Positions 16,881 through 26,280 of a stretch of 64,000 bases of DNA are shown in pieces. The translations under genes were made by a program, and so were the position numbers. Location of the stretch: positions 1,231,219 to 1,295,218 of the forward strand of contig JAAAFW010000015.1 in the NCBI GenBank assembly GCA_019352875.1, written 5' to 3'. The stretch's first letter is position 1. Each line of letters opens with the position of its first letter. The notes below the pieces were generated by a model. It made no database searches and was not told the DNA's origin. It worked only from the letters and a program-made list of their open reading frames with translations. The stretch is from Pedobacter cryoconitis (lineage in GTDB: Bacteria > Bacteroidota > Bacteroidia > Sphingobacteriales > Sphingobacteriaceae).

Positions 16881-17645
16881 ATGTTAAAGAGGTTGAACAA
16901 AGATAAATTAGAGGTATTAGTTTTAGAGAACAGACCAGCCCTGGGTAAAACTGCAGCGGGAATGGTAGCAGAAAAAATTAAAGAGTTGCTGCTGCACCAG
17001 CCTGCCATTAATATTATTTTTGCTGCGGCGCCGTCCCAGGACGAATTTCTGAGTGCATTGATCGCAGATGAGGCTATTGAATGGCACAGAATAAATGCTT
17101 TTCATATGGATGAGTATTTGGGATTACCCAGTGACGCGCCACAACTGTTTAGCAGCTTTTTGAAGCAAAGCATTTTTAACCGTGTTCCTTTCCGGTCTGT
17201 AAACTGTATTGACGGGCTTGCGGCCGACCCCGAACAAGAGTGTATACGTTATGCCAAATTATTACAAAAATACCCTGCTGATGTGGTCTGTTTGGGGATA
17301 GGAGAAAATACACATATCGCTTTTAACGACCCGCATGTCGCCGATTTTAATGATCCGCAACTGGTCAAAAAGGTAGAGCTGGACCAAGCCTGCAGACAGC
17401 AGCAGGTTAATGACGGATGTTTCGCGACCATCAATGATGTACCTACGCATGCTATAACCTTGACAGTGACAGCTTTAACAGCCGCTGACTACCTTTATTG
17501 CATGGTACCCGGTGCAAATAAAGCACAAGCGATCAGGCATACATTAAATGAAGAAGTATCTGAATTATATCCGTCCACCATACTCAAAACGCATGATCAC
17601 GCTGTATTATTTGCAGATGCAGCCAGTTTTAGCCTAATGGAATAG
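16881..17645 (+). CDS. Glucosamine-6-phosphate deaminase-like protein
   Basis: A 254-residue protein of the NagB / 6-phosphogluconolactonase family; the expected step is glucosamine-6-phosphate to fructose-6-phosphate plus ammonia. FHMDEYLGL (Asp77) matches the NagB site. The second site reads GIGENTHIAFNDP: aligned with E. coli NagB, His145 is kept while the Asp141 and Glu148 equivalents are Asn143 and Asp150. Such GIGEN forms occur in divergent family members, so activity is plausible but not certain. GTACAC, half of the locus operator, lies directly before the ATG. No GlcNAc kinase is encoded nearby, though nagA needs a phosphorylated substrate. Confidence 0.78.
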   Translation: MLKRLNKDKLEVLVLENRPALGKTAAGMVAEKIKELLLHQPAINIIFAAAPSQDEFLSALIADEAIEWHRINAFHMDEYLGLPSDAPQLFSSFLKQSIFNRVPFRSVNCIDGLAADPEQECIRYAKLLQKYPADVVCLGIGENTHIAFNDPHVADFNDPQLVKKVELDQACRQQQVNDGCFATINDVPTHAITLTVTALTAADYLYCMVPGANKAQAIRHTLNEEVSELYPSTILKTHDHAVLFADAASFSLME

Positions 17646-17670
17646 GGGTGATAAAAGCACAACACATAGT

Positions 17671-17703
17671 AAAAAAGGAGGTATGAAAATATCTCCTTTT
17701 TTC
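17671..17703 (+). terminator. Terminator of the nagP-nagA-nagB unit
   Basis: Perfect 10-bp stem AAAAAAGGAG with CTCCTTTTTT; the right arm doubles as the T tract. Confidence 0.85.
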
Positions 17704-17815
17704 TTTTCAATCCAATTTTAATATCGGAAAGACCGCAATGGTCATCTCAATCCAAGTGCTATCCGTTTAACCGGACAGCATAGATTTCGACATTTTCAAA
17801 ATACCTGAAAATAAA

Positions 17816-17846
17816 TTTGGATAGTAAGATTAACTAATTATATTTG
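17816..17846 (+). promoter_or_regulatory. Promoter of the susC unit
   Basis: TTTG at 17816-17819, 19 bases, then TATATTTG at 17839-17846. This is a textbook Bacteroidota promoter (TTG-N19-TAnnTTTG). Transcription should start near 17853, exactly where the first operator begins. The remaining leader to 18011 holds no further recognised signal. Confidence 0.8.
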
Positions 17847-17852
17847 TTTAAC

Positions 17853-17885
17853 GTGTACGTACACATCATGATTGTATACGTACAC
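17853..17885. promoter_or_regulatory. Tandem LacI-type operators of the susC unit
   Basis: A perfect GTGTACGTACAC (17853-17864) and a one-mismatch copy GTATACGTACAC (17874-17885). Their centres are 21 bp apart, two helical turns, so two dimers could bind on one face. They lie just downstream of the -7 element, a roadblock or clearance-blocking position. Confidence 0.85.
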
Positions 17886-18011
17886 GTAGTGCAATTTATT
17901 TTTATAGCGCATCAAGACCAGGGAGGCAAATAGGCGAAAGGGATGCGGGAAAAAGGAAGAGTTATATAACCAACCAAACATACCTAACCAAATCAACCAA
18001 ACCTTTCAATT

Positions 18012-21000
18012 ATGATTAAACTAAGACCTCCCGGTAAACCTGCTTTTGACAATCGTGCCCTGCCTGCAGGGTTCGCCGTCATATTTAGCAGAAGGAGCAG
18101 AGCGATGCTATCTTGCATACTGCTACTGCTTGTCAGTGTTTCGGCACGGGCCCAAAATAAAATGGTAACCGGTAAAGTAATTGATGTTACCACTAATGAA
18201 CCGGTACCGGGCGTATCGGTCAGGGTTAAAAATACAACTAATGGCACCGTGACCGATGGTCAGGGTACGTTTAAGCTAAGCGTCGCGAGTGGCGCGTTAC
18301 TGGAAATCACCAGTATTGGTTACCAGCCCTCTGAGCTGCCGGCGAATACTAATCAACCCATGCAGATCAAGCTGTCAACCTTAAATAAAGATCTTACTGA
18401 GGTCGTCGTGGTTGGTTATGGTACCGCCAAACGGTCGGATGTGACTGGTTCAGTCTCCTCGTTATCCAAAGAACGTTTATCCGAGCTGCCAGTCGGCGAC
18501 GTTTTGCAGGCTATGCAAGGCGCTGTGGCCGGTGTGAATATCTCTGCGGGTACAGCAGTTCCGGGCGAATCACCGTCTGTTTTAGTACGTGGTGTAAACT
18601 CTATTAACGGGCAGACTTCACCCTTAATCGTAATTGACGGGATCCCTTTTGAGAATGCCAGCTTAAGCGATATCAGTACCTCAGATGTTGCTTCTGTAGA
18701 TGTATTAAAGGATGTTTCGGCAACGGCTATCTATGGTACCAGAGGTGCTAACGGGGTAATTTTAATTACTACCAAACGCGGTAAGACTGGTAAAGCAGCC
18801 ATTACTTTTAATACTTATGCCGGTTACGAAAGTTTTGCGCACAGCTTTAAACCAATGGGGCCAGATGAATATGTGCAGAAATATGCAGACTATAAACAGC
18901 AGGCCGGCATCAACAATGATTTAATCGTGCCTAACCTTTACGAACAGCAAAATTACGAAGCCGGTATTACCACAGACTGGCTTAAGAAAATACAACAGCA
19001 AGGTTTTATTCAAAATCATACCATGAGTATTTCCGGCGGTAACGAAGACGTGAAATATTATATCTCGGGTGATTATTTTAGCCAGAAAGGTGTGATTAAA
19101 GGTTATCAGAATGAGCGTGGCAGCATCCGGTCCAATATCGACGCTAAAATTACCGACTATTTAAGTGCCGGCTTAAACCTTAATCTGGTTACAAATAATT
19201 CAGATGGTGGTAGAGCAAGCTTAAAACAAGCATCGGAAGTAAGTCCGTATGGCAGGTTTAAAAATCCTGACGGCACTTATGCCATTTTCCCAATGGAGGG
19301 AGAGCAGGCGATAAAAAGCCCCATGCTTGGCCTGCTGAATGAGCGTAATGACAGAAGACAGAATATTATCGCCAATGTCTACGCCGAGTTAAAACCTTTT
19401 AAAGATTTTAAATACCGGATCAACGCAGGTTATACTTATACGCCTACGCTTTTCCAGAACTACCAGGGCAGGCTGGCCGGCGACATTGCAGGTGGTACCG
19501 CAACTGTCACTAACAGCGAACGTAAAAGATGGATAGTAGAAAATATAATCTCCTATGAGAAAAACTGGAATAAAAACCATATCGATATCACCGGCTTGTA
19601 CAGTGCGCAGGAAAATAAACAGACCTCTTCCTCCACCACAGCATCCGGATTTATAAATGATGCATTGGTGTTTAATAACCTGCAGGGTGCAAATACCGTT
19701 TCGGCCGCTTCAGAAGCAATAAGCACGCAAATGGTATCACAAATGCTTCGGATCAATTATAATTTCGACAGCAAGTATCTCATTACCGCTACAGCCAGAA
19801 GAGACGGTTACTCGGCATTTGGTTCGGGCACCAACAAATATGGTTTGTTCCCTTCGGTGGCTTTAGGCTGGAATATCAGCAATGAAGATTTTATGAAAAG
19901 TGTAAGCTTTATCAATAACCTGAAGCTGCGTGGATCTTACGGTTTGTCCGGTAATCAGTCTGCTGTAATACCTAACTCTACCATATCGACATTTTCTACT
20001 ATATCAATCCCCTCTAATGGTCGTCCAACAACTGGTGTTATTGCCGATGTTTTGGGTAACCATGATCTGAAATGGGAGAGTACCTACGGCAGTAACATCG
20101 GGATCGATTTTGCAATCTTTAATAACCGCATTAACGGTACAATAGAAACCTATAGCACACGTACCAAAGACCTGGTCTTATACCGCGCATTACCTACAGC
20201 TACCGGATATTCAGAGGTAGTTACCAATATCGGTAAAGTATCAAACAGAGGTTTAGAAGTATCATTAAGAACACAAAACATAACAGGTTCGGCTTTCAAA
20301 TGGGAAACCAACCTAAACTTCTCGACTAACAGAAATAGAATTATAGATTTATATGGTGACAAGAAAGATGACCGCGGGAACCGTTTTTTTATCGGACATC
20401 CTGTTAACGTCATTTACGATTACAAACAAACCGGCGTCTGGAAAACTGGCGAAGACCCTTCTGCTCAGGATCCTGATGCAAAACCAGGCGACCTGAAATT
20501 TGCAGACCTGGACGGCAATGGCGTGATCACATCAGATGGCCGGGACCAAACTATTATTGGTCAGCAGTTGCCTAAATGGACGGGTGGGATCACCAATACT
20601 TTCCATTATAAAAACTTCCACCTGAATATATTTATACAGACCGTGCAGGGTGTAACCAAAAATAATGCAGCGATAGACTTCGTGGATTTTGGTGGACGGC
20701 AAAACGTGCCCGCAGGATTAGGCTACTGGACAGAAGCAAACCAAAGCGATGTCAGACCTAAACTAACTTATGTTAATTATCTGAATTACGGCTATGCCGA
20801 AGACGCCAGCTTTACCCGTATAAAAGACGTGACGCTCAGTTATACATTCGATAAAGACTTACTGAGCAAATTAAAACTTGGCGGGCTTTCAGTCTATGCA
20901 AGCGGCCGGAACCTCGCAACATTTACCAAATGGCATGGCTGGGACCCCGAAGCAGATTATAACATCAAAGGAAACAGTGAAATCAACTATCCGCTGGTCC

Positions 21001-21038
21001 GCACATTTATAGTAGGTGCTAATATCACACTCCGTTAA
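18012..21038 (+). CDS. SusC-type TonB-dependent outer-membrane receptor
   Basis: A 1008-residue SusC/RagA family importer. The N terminus is unusually long: the hydrophobic signal segment begins only at Met32 (position 18105), so the true start may be there. After the signal (ending ARAQ) come a carboxypeptidase-like domain (MVTGKVIDVTTNEPVPGVSV), a TonB-box-like LTEVVVVGYGT, and a plug with SVLVRGVNSINGQTSPLIVI and VLKDVSATAIYGTRGANGV, both typical of SusC. The barrel ends FIVGANITLR. It works with the SusD-like lipoprotein encoded 11 bases downstream to take up oligosaccharides, here most likely of N-acetylglucosamine. Confidence 0.93.
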   Translation: MIKLRPPGKPAFDNRALPAGFAVIFSRRSRAMLSCILLLLVSVSARAQNKMVTGKVIDVTTNEPVPGVSVRVKNTTNGTVTDGQGTFKLSVASGALLEITSIGYQPSELPANTNQPMQIKLSTLNKDLTEVVVVGYGTAKRSDVTGSVSSLSKERLSELPVGDVLQAMQGAVAGVNISAGTAVPGESPSVLVRGVNSINGQTSPLIVIDGIPFENASLSDISTSDVASVDVLKDVSATAIYGTRGANGVILITTKRGKTGKAAITFNTYAGYESFAHSFKPMGPDEYVQKYADYKQQAGINNDLIVPNLYEQQNYEAGITTDWLKKIQQQGFIQNHTMSISGGNEDVKYYISGDYFSQKGVIKGYQNERGSIRSNIDAKITDYLSAGLNLNLVTNNSDGGRASLKQASEVSPYGRFKNPDGTYAIFPMEGEQAIKSPMLGLLNERNDRRQNIIANVYAELKPFKDFKYRINAGYTYTPTLFQNYQGRLAGDIAGGTATVTNSERKRWIVENIISYEKNWNKNHIDITGLYSAQENKQTSSSTTASGFINDALVFNNLQGANTVSAASEAISTQMVSQMLRINYNFDSKYLITATARRDGYSAFGSGTNKYGLFPSVALGWNISNEDFMKSVSFINNLKLRGSYGLSGNQSAVIPNSTISTFSTISIPSNGRPTTGVIADVLGNHDLKWESTYGSNIGIDFAIFNNRINGTIETYSTRTKDLVLYRALPTATGYSEVVTNIGKVSNRGLEVSLRTQNITGSAFKWETNLNFSTNRNRIIDLYGDKKDDRGNRFFIGHPVNVIYDYKQTGVWKTGEDPSAQDPDAKPGDLKFADLDGNGVITSDGRDQTIIGQQLPKWTGGITNTFHYKNFHLNIFIQTVQGVTKNNAAIDFVDFGGRQNVPAGLGYWTEANQSDVRPKLTYVNYLNYGYAEDASFTRIKDVTLSYTFDKDLLSKLKLGGLSVYASGRNLATFTKWHGWDPEADYNIKGNSEINYPLVRTFIVGANITLR

Positions 21039-21049
21039 TCAAACCCGAC

Positions 21050-22687
21050 ATGAAGATTTATAGAATAATATTGGCAATCGTGACAACAGTAATCTTTGTC
21101 CTGCCTGCATGTAAAAAAGACTTTTTAGATGAAAAAGTATATTCCAAATTTACTCCGGAAGCATTAAGTGATTCATTGGCTTTCGAAGCCGGAATTATAG
21201 GACTGCAAAGCCAGTATTCGCTTTGGAACACCATGAATGAGAACCAGAATGGAAACCAGGGCTTTTTATGCGTATGGCAAATGGGTACCGATGTAGCCTA
21301 CAATAAGGCGCCGGATGACCTGGATCCGATGTCTATTCCCTATACCAATTACGAGAAGTTAAATTCTGCCGACTTATCTTCAGAATTTCTATGGAAATGG
21401 GCTTATAATATCATTAACAATGCAAATGTAGTTATCGTAAATATTGATAAACCCGAGCTGACAGTAGGTGAACGGTTCAAAAATAAAATTAAAGCACAGG
21501 CTATGTTTTACCGTGCCTTATCCTATAATTATCTGGCAACTTTATATGGTGGTGTACCGCTGATAACCGAACCGCTGTCTGCACCGAAAACAGATTTTGT
21601 GAGGGCAGCTGTTAAAGATGTCAATGACCTGATCGTATCAGACCTGAACTTTGCCAAAGTAAATGCACCTTCTATCGATGAGTTAGCGGCAAAATCACTG
21701 CCTAATAAATTCATGGCATCCCAGCTGTTAGCCGAAGCTTATTTGAGAATAGGAGGTAAAGATAAAGAGGCAGAAGCGGAGTGTGATGCTATTATTAACA
21801 GCGGCCAGTTCAGCCTGATCAAAAACCGGTATGGTGTGAAAGCCTCGCAGCCGGGCGATCCGTTTGCCGATATGTTCATTTTTGGAAACCAGCGCAGGAT
21901 GCAGGGGAACACCGAAGCGATCTGGGTAGAAGAAACAGAAAACCCGGCTTCAGTACCTAATGGTGCCGGACCCGATCTGCAATCGAAATTCCCCGGTTAT
22001 CATTTTACAGGCTCACAGCATCGCAGGGTCTGGGGCAGCAGATATTATAATACACCAGGCATGGTTTTAAGTGATAGTCTGGGTGGCAGGGGTATCAGCC
22101 GTTTAGCACTCACTTACTTTGTGCTAAACTTATACAGCAAGGATGATATGCGTAATTCGCCATATAACCTGCGCCGCAAGTACTATTATAATGATCCTTC
22201 GTCCCCTAAATACCGCCAGCTCGTTGTACCCGGGCCAGGTATTGATACTAACAGAAACATTGTACCTAAAATCAATAAATGGGATCAGTTTGATCCTAAT
22301 GATACTTTTGGAAGCAGCATGATCAAAGATTTTATCATTATGCGTTTAGGCGAAACTTATCTGCTGAAAGCAGAAGCGCAGCTGAAACAAGGTAATACCA
22401 GCGGTGCAGCAGCCTCAATCAATGTGTTAAGAGACAGGGCACATGCAGGTTCGGTATCTGCAGCAAATATTACAATGGATTTTATACTGGATGAAAGGGT
22501 CAGGGAGCTGATCGGCGAGGAGAACCGCCGAATGACATTAATGCGCACCGGGATGCTACTGAAAAGGGTAGTGGGACGCGGATTGAAAATTACCGGTCTT
22601 TCAGATAAAATTAACCTGTTACCGATTCCACAATCAGAGATTGACCTGAATAAAGATGCTAAATTAGAGCAGAATCCAGGGTACTGA
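21050..22687 (+). CDS. SusD/RagB family surface glycan-binding lipoprotein
   Basis: A 545-residue lipoprotein. The lipobox is VLPACKKDF, so Cys21 would be lipidated and exported to the cell surface. The helical TPR-like SusD body follows, with the conserved NIINNANVVIVNID segment, the AQAMFYRALSYNYLATLYGGVPL helix pair shortened here to its visible core RALSYNYLATLYGG, and the C-terminal LLPIPQSEIDLN signature. It caps the SusC barrel and binds the incoming glycan. Stop-to-start spacing to susC is 11 bases, so the two are translated from one message. Confidence 0.93.
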   Translation: MKIYRIILAIVTTVIFVLPACKKDFLDEKVYSKFTPEALSDSLAFEAGIIGLQSQYSLWNTMNENQNGNQGFLCVWQMGTDVAYNKAPDDLDPMSIPYTNYEKLNSADLSSEFLWKWAYNIINNANVVIVNIDKPELTVGERFKNKIKAQAMFYRALSYNYLATLYGGVPLITEPLSAPKTDFVRAAVKDVNDLIVSDLNFAKVNAPSIDELAAKSLPNKFMASQLLAEAYLRIGGKDKEAEAECDAIINSGQFSLIKNRYGVKASQPGDPFADMFIFGNQRRMQGNTEAIWVEETENPASVPNGAGPDLQSKFPGYHFTGSQHRRVWGSRYYNTPGMVLSDSLGGRGISRLALTYFVLNLYSKDDMRNSPYNLRRKYYYNDPSSPKYRQLVVPGPGIDTNRNIVPKINKWDQFDPNDTFGSSMIKDFIIMRLGETYLLKAEAQLKQGNTSGAAASINVLRDRAHAGSVSAANITMDFILDERVRELIGEENRRMTLMRTGMLLKRVVGRGLKITGLSDKINLLPIPQSEIDLNKDAKLEQNPGY

Positions 22688-22768
22688 TACCAGAGTTGAA
22701 AATTAAATAGAATCAGCAATTATACATGTTTAATAATTGCCAGGCCGCAAGGCATAAAGACCAAATTT

Positions 22769-24325
22769 ATGAGTGCTTATTTGAAATGTTTTGTACTGAT
22801 TATGCTGATGGCGGGATTGCAATTCCCGGCATCAGCTAAATATACTGCTGATACAGATCCAGTCGTTGTCAAAGGCTTCCACCTGGATATGCGGATTCAG
22901 GTTATGCAAATGCCCGCCCTGAAAGAGTTTGTGGGCAAACTGGCTGGCAGAGGCATAAATACCATTATTATGGAATGGGAGGGGAGTTATCCGTTTATCA
23001 AGGAACCTTTAATCTCCAACCGCCATGCGTATACCCCTGCCCAGGTCGCTGAGTTTATCAGCTACTGCAAATCGCTGCATATGCAGGTTATTCCATTACA
23101 GCAAAGTTTTGGACATGTCGAGTATATTTTAAGGAATAATAAATACGCTGCATTACGGGAGGACCAGCATGATTTTAGCCAGGTTTGTCCCAGTGAGCCG
23201 GAACTCAATAAAAAGCTATTTACAGCCCTTTATAAAGAGCTTATAGCGACACATAACTCGCCTTATATTCATATTGGCGGAGATGAAACCTATTTGCTCG
23301 GCCGCTGCGCGAAATGTAAAAAGCATGCCGAAGAAACCAGTATGTCGCGCTTATACATTGATCATATCAAGATGCTTTGTGATATTGTGGTTAGTCTGGG
23401 AAAAAAGCCTATTGTCTGGGCAGATATCGCACTTCAATATCCGGATTATATCAAACTGCTGCCTAAAGAAACTGTCTTTATCGACTGGAATTATGGCTGG
23501 GACCTCAGCCGTTTTGGAGACCACACCAAACTGCTGCATTCCGGTTACGAGATCTGGGGCTCACCGGCAATCCGGAGTTACCCGGACAATTATTTTATAA
23601 CCGACTGGGGAAAGCATTTCAATAATATCAAGGATTTTATCGCGCTGTCCCGTAAGTTAGATTATAAAGGAATCGTAATGACCTCCTGGTCTACTTCCGG
23701 TGCCTATTCTTCTGTCTTTGAGACAGAAAACGATCTGATCGATCTTTACGCTATACGGCATGTTTATCCGCTAAGTGGTTTTTCTATTTTAGTAGAGTAT
23801 TACCTGCGCACAGTGGCGACCACCAAAGAATTGCCGGTAGATCAGTTTATCGCGGACTATTGCAGCAGCCAGTATGGTTTAGATAAAACCGCGGCGACGA
23901 AATTTCAAAAAGCTCTTTTTGCTGCACCTTACAGCGTGGAGCAGGGAAAAGTCACTTCACTCGAAGAAATGTCCGTCGGCAATCTATTAGATTCTGCTAA
24001 AAACTCCCTAAACATCTTAAAGTCTTTACAGCCCTCAAAAGGCCAGCAAGAATTTAGGCATTACCTATTGATGGCCGAAATAAGGGTTTATTATTTAACC
24101 TATATGAAGATAGAGGCCGAAGTAAATGCACCGTCTTTCATTGCCGCTGACGCTCCGGCCTACGCATCCCGCTTAAAAAAGCTATTGGCAGATGAGCAGA
24201 AGCTCAGTGATGAGCTTACAGCTTTGAACAGCGGGTTCCTTTACCCGGCAGCAATTGCAGAAGAAAATACATTGCGCAGCCAAAAGATAAATGTCCTGTA
24301 CAACCGGTTAGCGAAAGTAAAATGA
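22769..24325 (+). CDS. GH20 family beta-N-acetylhexosaminidase
   Basis: A 518-residue secreted glycosidase. A signal peptide ends near PASAK. The GH20 catalytic Asp-Glu pair is in HIGGDETYLLG (about residue 170), preceded by the barrel strands VKGFHLDMR and IIMEWEGSYPF and followed by IVWADIAL and VFIDWNYGW. The enzyme should remove terminal GlcNAc or GalNAc from glycans at the surface or in the periplasm, feeding nagP. It lacks the usual N-terminal GH20b domain, as is seen in short Bacteroidota GH20 proteins, and a Cys-rich CAKCKK stretch follows the catalytic loop. Its stop overlaps the next start (ATGA). Confidence 0.88.
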   Translation: MSAYLKCFVLIMLMAGLQFPASAKYTADTDPVVVKGFHLDMRIQVMQMPALKEFVGKLAGRGINTIIMEWEGSYPFIKEPLISNRHAYTPAQVAEFISYCKSLHMQVIPLQQSFGHVEYILRNNKYAALREDQHDFSQVCPSEPELNKKLFTALYKELIATHNSPYIHIGGDETYLLGRCAKCKKHAEETSMSRLYIDHIKMLCDIVVSLGKKPIVWADIALQYPDYIKLLPKETVFIDWNYGWDLSRFGDHTKLLHSGYEIWGSPAIRSYPDNYFITDWGKHFNNIKDFIALSRKLDYKGIVMTSWSTSGAYSSVFETENDLIDLYAIRHVYPLSGFSILVEYYLRTVATTKELPVDQFIADYCSSQYGLDKTAATKFQKALFAAPYSVEQGKVTSLEEMSVGNLLDSAKNSLNILKSLQPSKGQQEFRHYLLMAEIRVYYLTYMKIEAEVNAPSFIAADAPAYASRLKKLLADEQKLSDELTALNSGFLYPAAIAEENTLRSQKINVLYNRLAKVK

Positions 24326-24957
24326 AATTACTGAACATCCCGTTTATACCGCAGGACAGCCATGCACATGAAAAACTAATACTAAACCCTTTAACTATCG
24401 AACCCTGGAAAAAAGACGAAAATCTATCTTGCGCGGCGGCATTTTCCATATCCCATTTTGATCAGGGAATCCGGCTGCAGTTTGTGGTAACCGAACCCTT
24501 TTTAAAAGTGAGAAAGAGAAAGGTGAACGGCGAGGTGCATAAAGATAACTGCGTGGAATTTTTTATCGCTTTTGGTGACGATGGTAACTATTATAATTTT
24601 GAATTTAACTGCCTGGGTTCTGTTAAAGCCGCATATGGCAAAAGCAGGCCGCACCGCCGGTTTGTACCTCCAGATCTGTTAGTTATGGTGGCCGACCAGA
24701 TTTCCATCTCCATGGATAATGCCGCGGCAGGCAAAGGTATCAGGTGGGATATCTCAGTTGTGCTGCCTGTATCGGTATTTTATTACAGCAATAAACAGGC
24801 GCTTGCAGGCGAGGGCTGTGCTGTTAATTTTGCTAAATGTGGTGATAGTTTGCCTCAGCCGCATTTTTTAAGCTGGGTTGGTCTGTATACAGATCAACCC
24901 GATTTTCATCAGCCTGAATCATTTGGCAAGGCAATATTTGAAATGAGCCCGGGTTAA
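24322..24957 (+). CDS. CBM9-like carbohydrate-binding family protein
   Basis: A 211-residue single-domain protein resembling the family-9 carbohydrate-binding fold: HFDQGIRLQFVVTEPFLKVR, DNCVEFFIAFGDDGNYYNFEFN and IRWDISVVLP give the expected pattern, and the Asn-Cys-Val-Glu-Phe-Phe segment is the recurring signature. It overlaps the GH20 stop by four bases, so translation is coupled. It has no signal peptide, odd for a protein thought to bind glycans beside an exported hydrolase; it may act in the cytoplasm, or leave by another route. Role is unproven. Confidence 0.72.
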   Translation: MKLLNIPFIPQDSHAHEKLILNPLTIEPWKKDENLSCAAAFSISHFDQGIRLQFVVTEPFLKVRKRKVNGEVHKDNCVEFFIAFGDDGNYYNFEFNCLGSVKAAYGKSRPHRRFVPPDLLVMVADQISISMDNAAAGKGIRWDISVVLPVSVFYYSNKQALAGEGCAVNFAKCGDSLPQPHFLSWVGLYTDQPDFHQPESFGKAIFEMSPG

Positions 24958-24961
24958 GTTT

Positions 24962-25141
24962 TGCAACGCGGCTCTTTTGTCTTTTGCGGTTCAGTTGTTT
25001 ATATATTGCAGCTTAACTATCAGATAATCTGTAGTTTATTTGCTTATGCCTCGCGACTGAACTATCAGACAATCTGTAGTCTAGCTGTTTATACCTTGCA
25101 GTTGAACTATCAGATAATCTGTGGTTTAGCTGTTGTAAAAC
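24962..25141. repeat. 45-bp tandem repeat, three clear units and one decayed
   Basis: Units start at 25007, 25052 and 25097, with a degenerate fourth at 24962 whose second half still matches. Each clear unit carries the core AACTATCAGATAATCTGTAG, itself a weak hairpin (CTA-CAGA with TCTG-TAG, one bulge). The array fills the space between the convergent CBM9-like and LacI genes, and the last unit overlaps the LacI stop codon. Confidence 0.9.
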
Positions 25142-26190
25142 TTATAGTTTTCCCGGGTGATGATATCTATTGGCATATAAACAGATTTTTCTATCTCGCT
25201 CACTTTAAATAAGTGTTTGTATAAGGCCATAATACCCAGGTAGCCCTGCTCTTTAGGGCGCTGGCAGATTAGAAAAGTAATTTGCCGGCTTACCAGGTAG
25301 TCGATATTTTTCTCCAGAAAATCGTAGCCTATCAGCACGATATCTTCCTGTCCATGTTTTTTTAGAATCTCGGCAATAATGTTTACCCTGGAATTAGTCA
25401 CAAAGATGGCTTTAATTCCGGGCTGGGCATTCAGCACTTCCAGCAGGGATTTTTCTACTGAGGCCAGCTTGGTTTCGTTGATGTTCAGCGTAAGCACTTC
25501 TGTAGTTTTTCCGGACTCTTCAAAGAATTTTTTAAAGCCGTGCTCTTTACGGATCAGGTGATGGTCGTTTTTCAGATCTGTTGAAATGTTTACCGTTAAA
25601 ACTTTGTCCTGCGGCTGTATGGTGAAGCTTAAAAGCTGTGCAGCAAGTCTTCCGCTTTGGTAAAGGTCGGGGCCAATATAAGTGAGGTTATTCTGATCGG
25701 GCAGATCGGAGTTAATAAAGGCCAGTGGAATTTTAAGCTTGTGGATTTGCTGAGCCAGCAGAATAGACTCTTCTACAAAAGACGGTGCGATCAAAACGGC
25801 ATGCGGTTCTTCTTTCAGCATTTCCAGTGCAGCGCTGTTGAAACTTTCTATTGAATCGAGATCATAGAAATAATTCTTCACGGTGACACCAAATTGCTGT
25901 ATTTCAGCTGCCGCCTGATTAATACCGTTTAAAGGATAACTCCAATAATCAGTTTCGTTGGAAACTGCAGGTATCAGTACCGCAAAGTTTAATAGCTTAC
26001 GGGATGCCAGCAGGCTGGCCATCTTATTCGGCTGAAAATTAAGCTCCTGTATAATCGCATTTATCTTCTTCCGCGTATTCTCAGATACTCCCGTACGGTT
26101 ATGGATAACGCGGTCTACAGTTCCGATTGACACATTTGCCCTGCGGGCTATTTCTTTAACGCCGGTTAATTCGTCTCCTGTTTTTTTCAT
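25126..26190 (-). CDS. LacI-family transcriptional regulator of the GlcNAc locus
   Basis: A 354-residue regulator. The N-terminal helix-turn-helix reads GVKEIARRANVSIGTVDRVI, followed by the hinge helix NKMASLLASRK, and then a periplasmic-binding-protein-like sensor domain. The frame can be opened five residues earlier, at 26205; MKKTGDELTG at 26190 is an equally good start. It lies on the same strand 75-90 bases behind the acyltransferase, which is preceded by a perfect GTGTACGTACAC palindrome, so it may control its own production together with nagP and susC units. The cognate-site assignment is inferred from position and symmetry. Confidence 0.88.
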   Translation of the reverse strand: MKKTGDELTGVKEIARRANVSIGTVDRVIHNRTGVSENTRKKINAIIQELNFQPNKMASLLASRKLLNFAVLIPAVSNETDYWSYPLNGINQAAAEIQQFGVTVKNYFYDLDSIESFNSAALEMLKEEPHAVLIAPSFVEESILLAQQIHKLKIPLAFINSDLPDQNNLTYIGPDLYQSGRLAAQLLSFTIQPQDKVLTVNISTDLKNDHHLIRKEHGFKKFFEESGKTTEVLTLNINETKLASVEKSLLEVLNAQPGIKAIFVTNSRVNIIAEILKKHGQEDIVLIGYDFLEKNIDYLVSRQITFLICQRPKEQGYLGIMALYKHLFKVSEIEKSVYMPIDIITRENYKFYNS

Positions 26191-26280
26191 TTCAATATCG
26201 GCCAAAGATAATATATTTTAATGCCCGTTTCTTTCTTAAAACGTTTCGGCCGTTTGCAAATTAGTAATCATTCCTGATTC

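Noticed and set aside
24961..25212. Plus-strand frame encoding a 15-residue repeat
   Set aside because: It needs a TTG start, arises from the 45-bp tandem repeat, and overlaps the LacI coding end; no domain or leader supports it.
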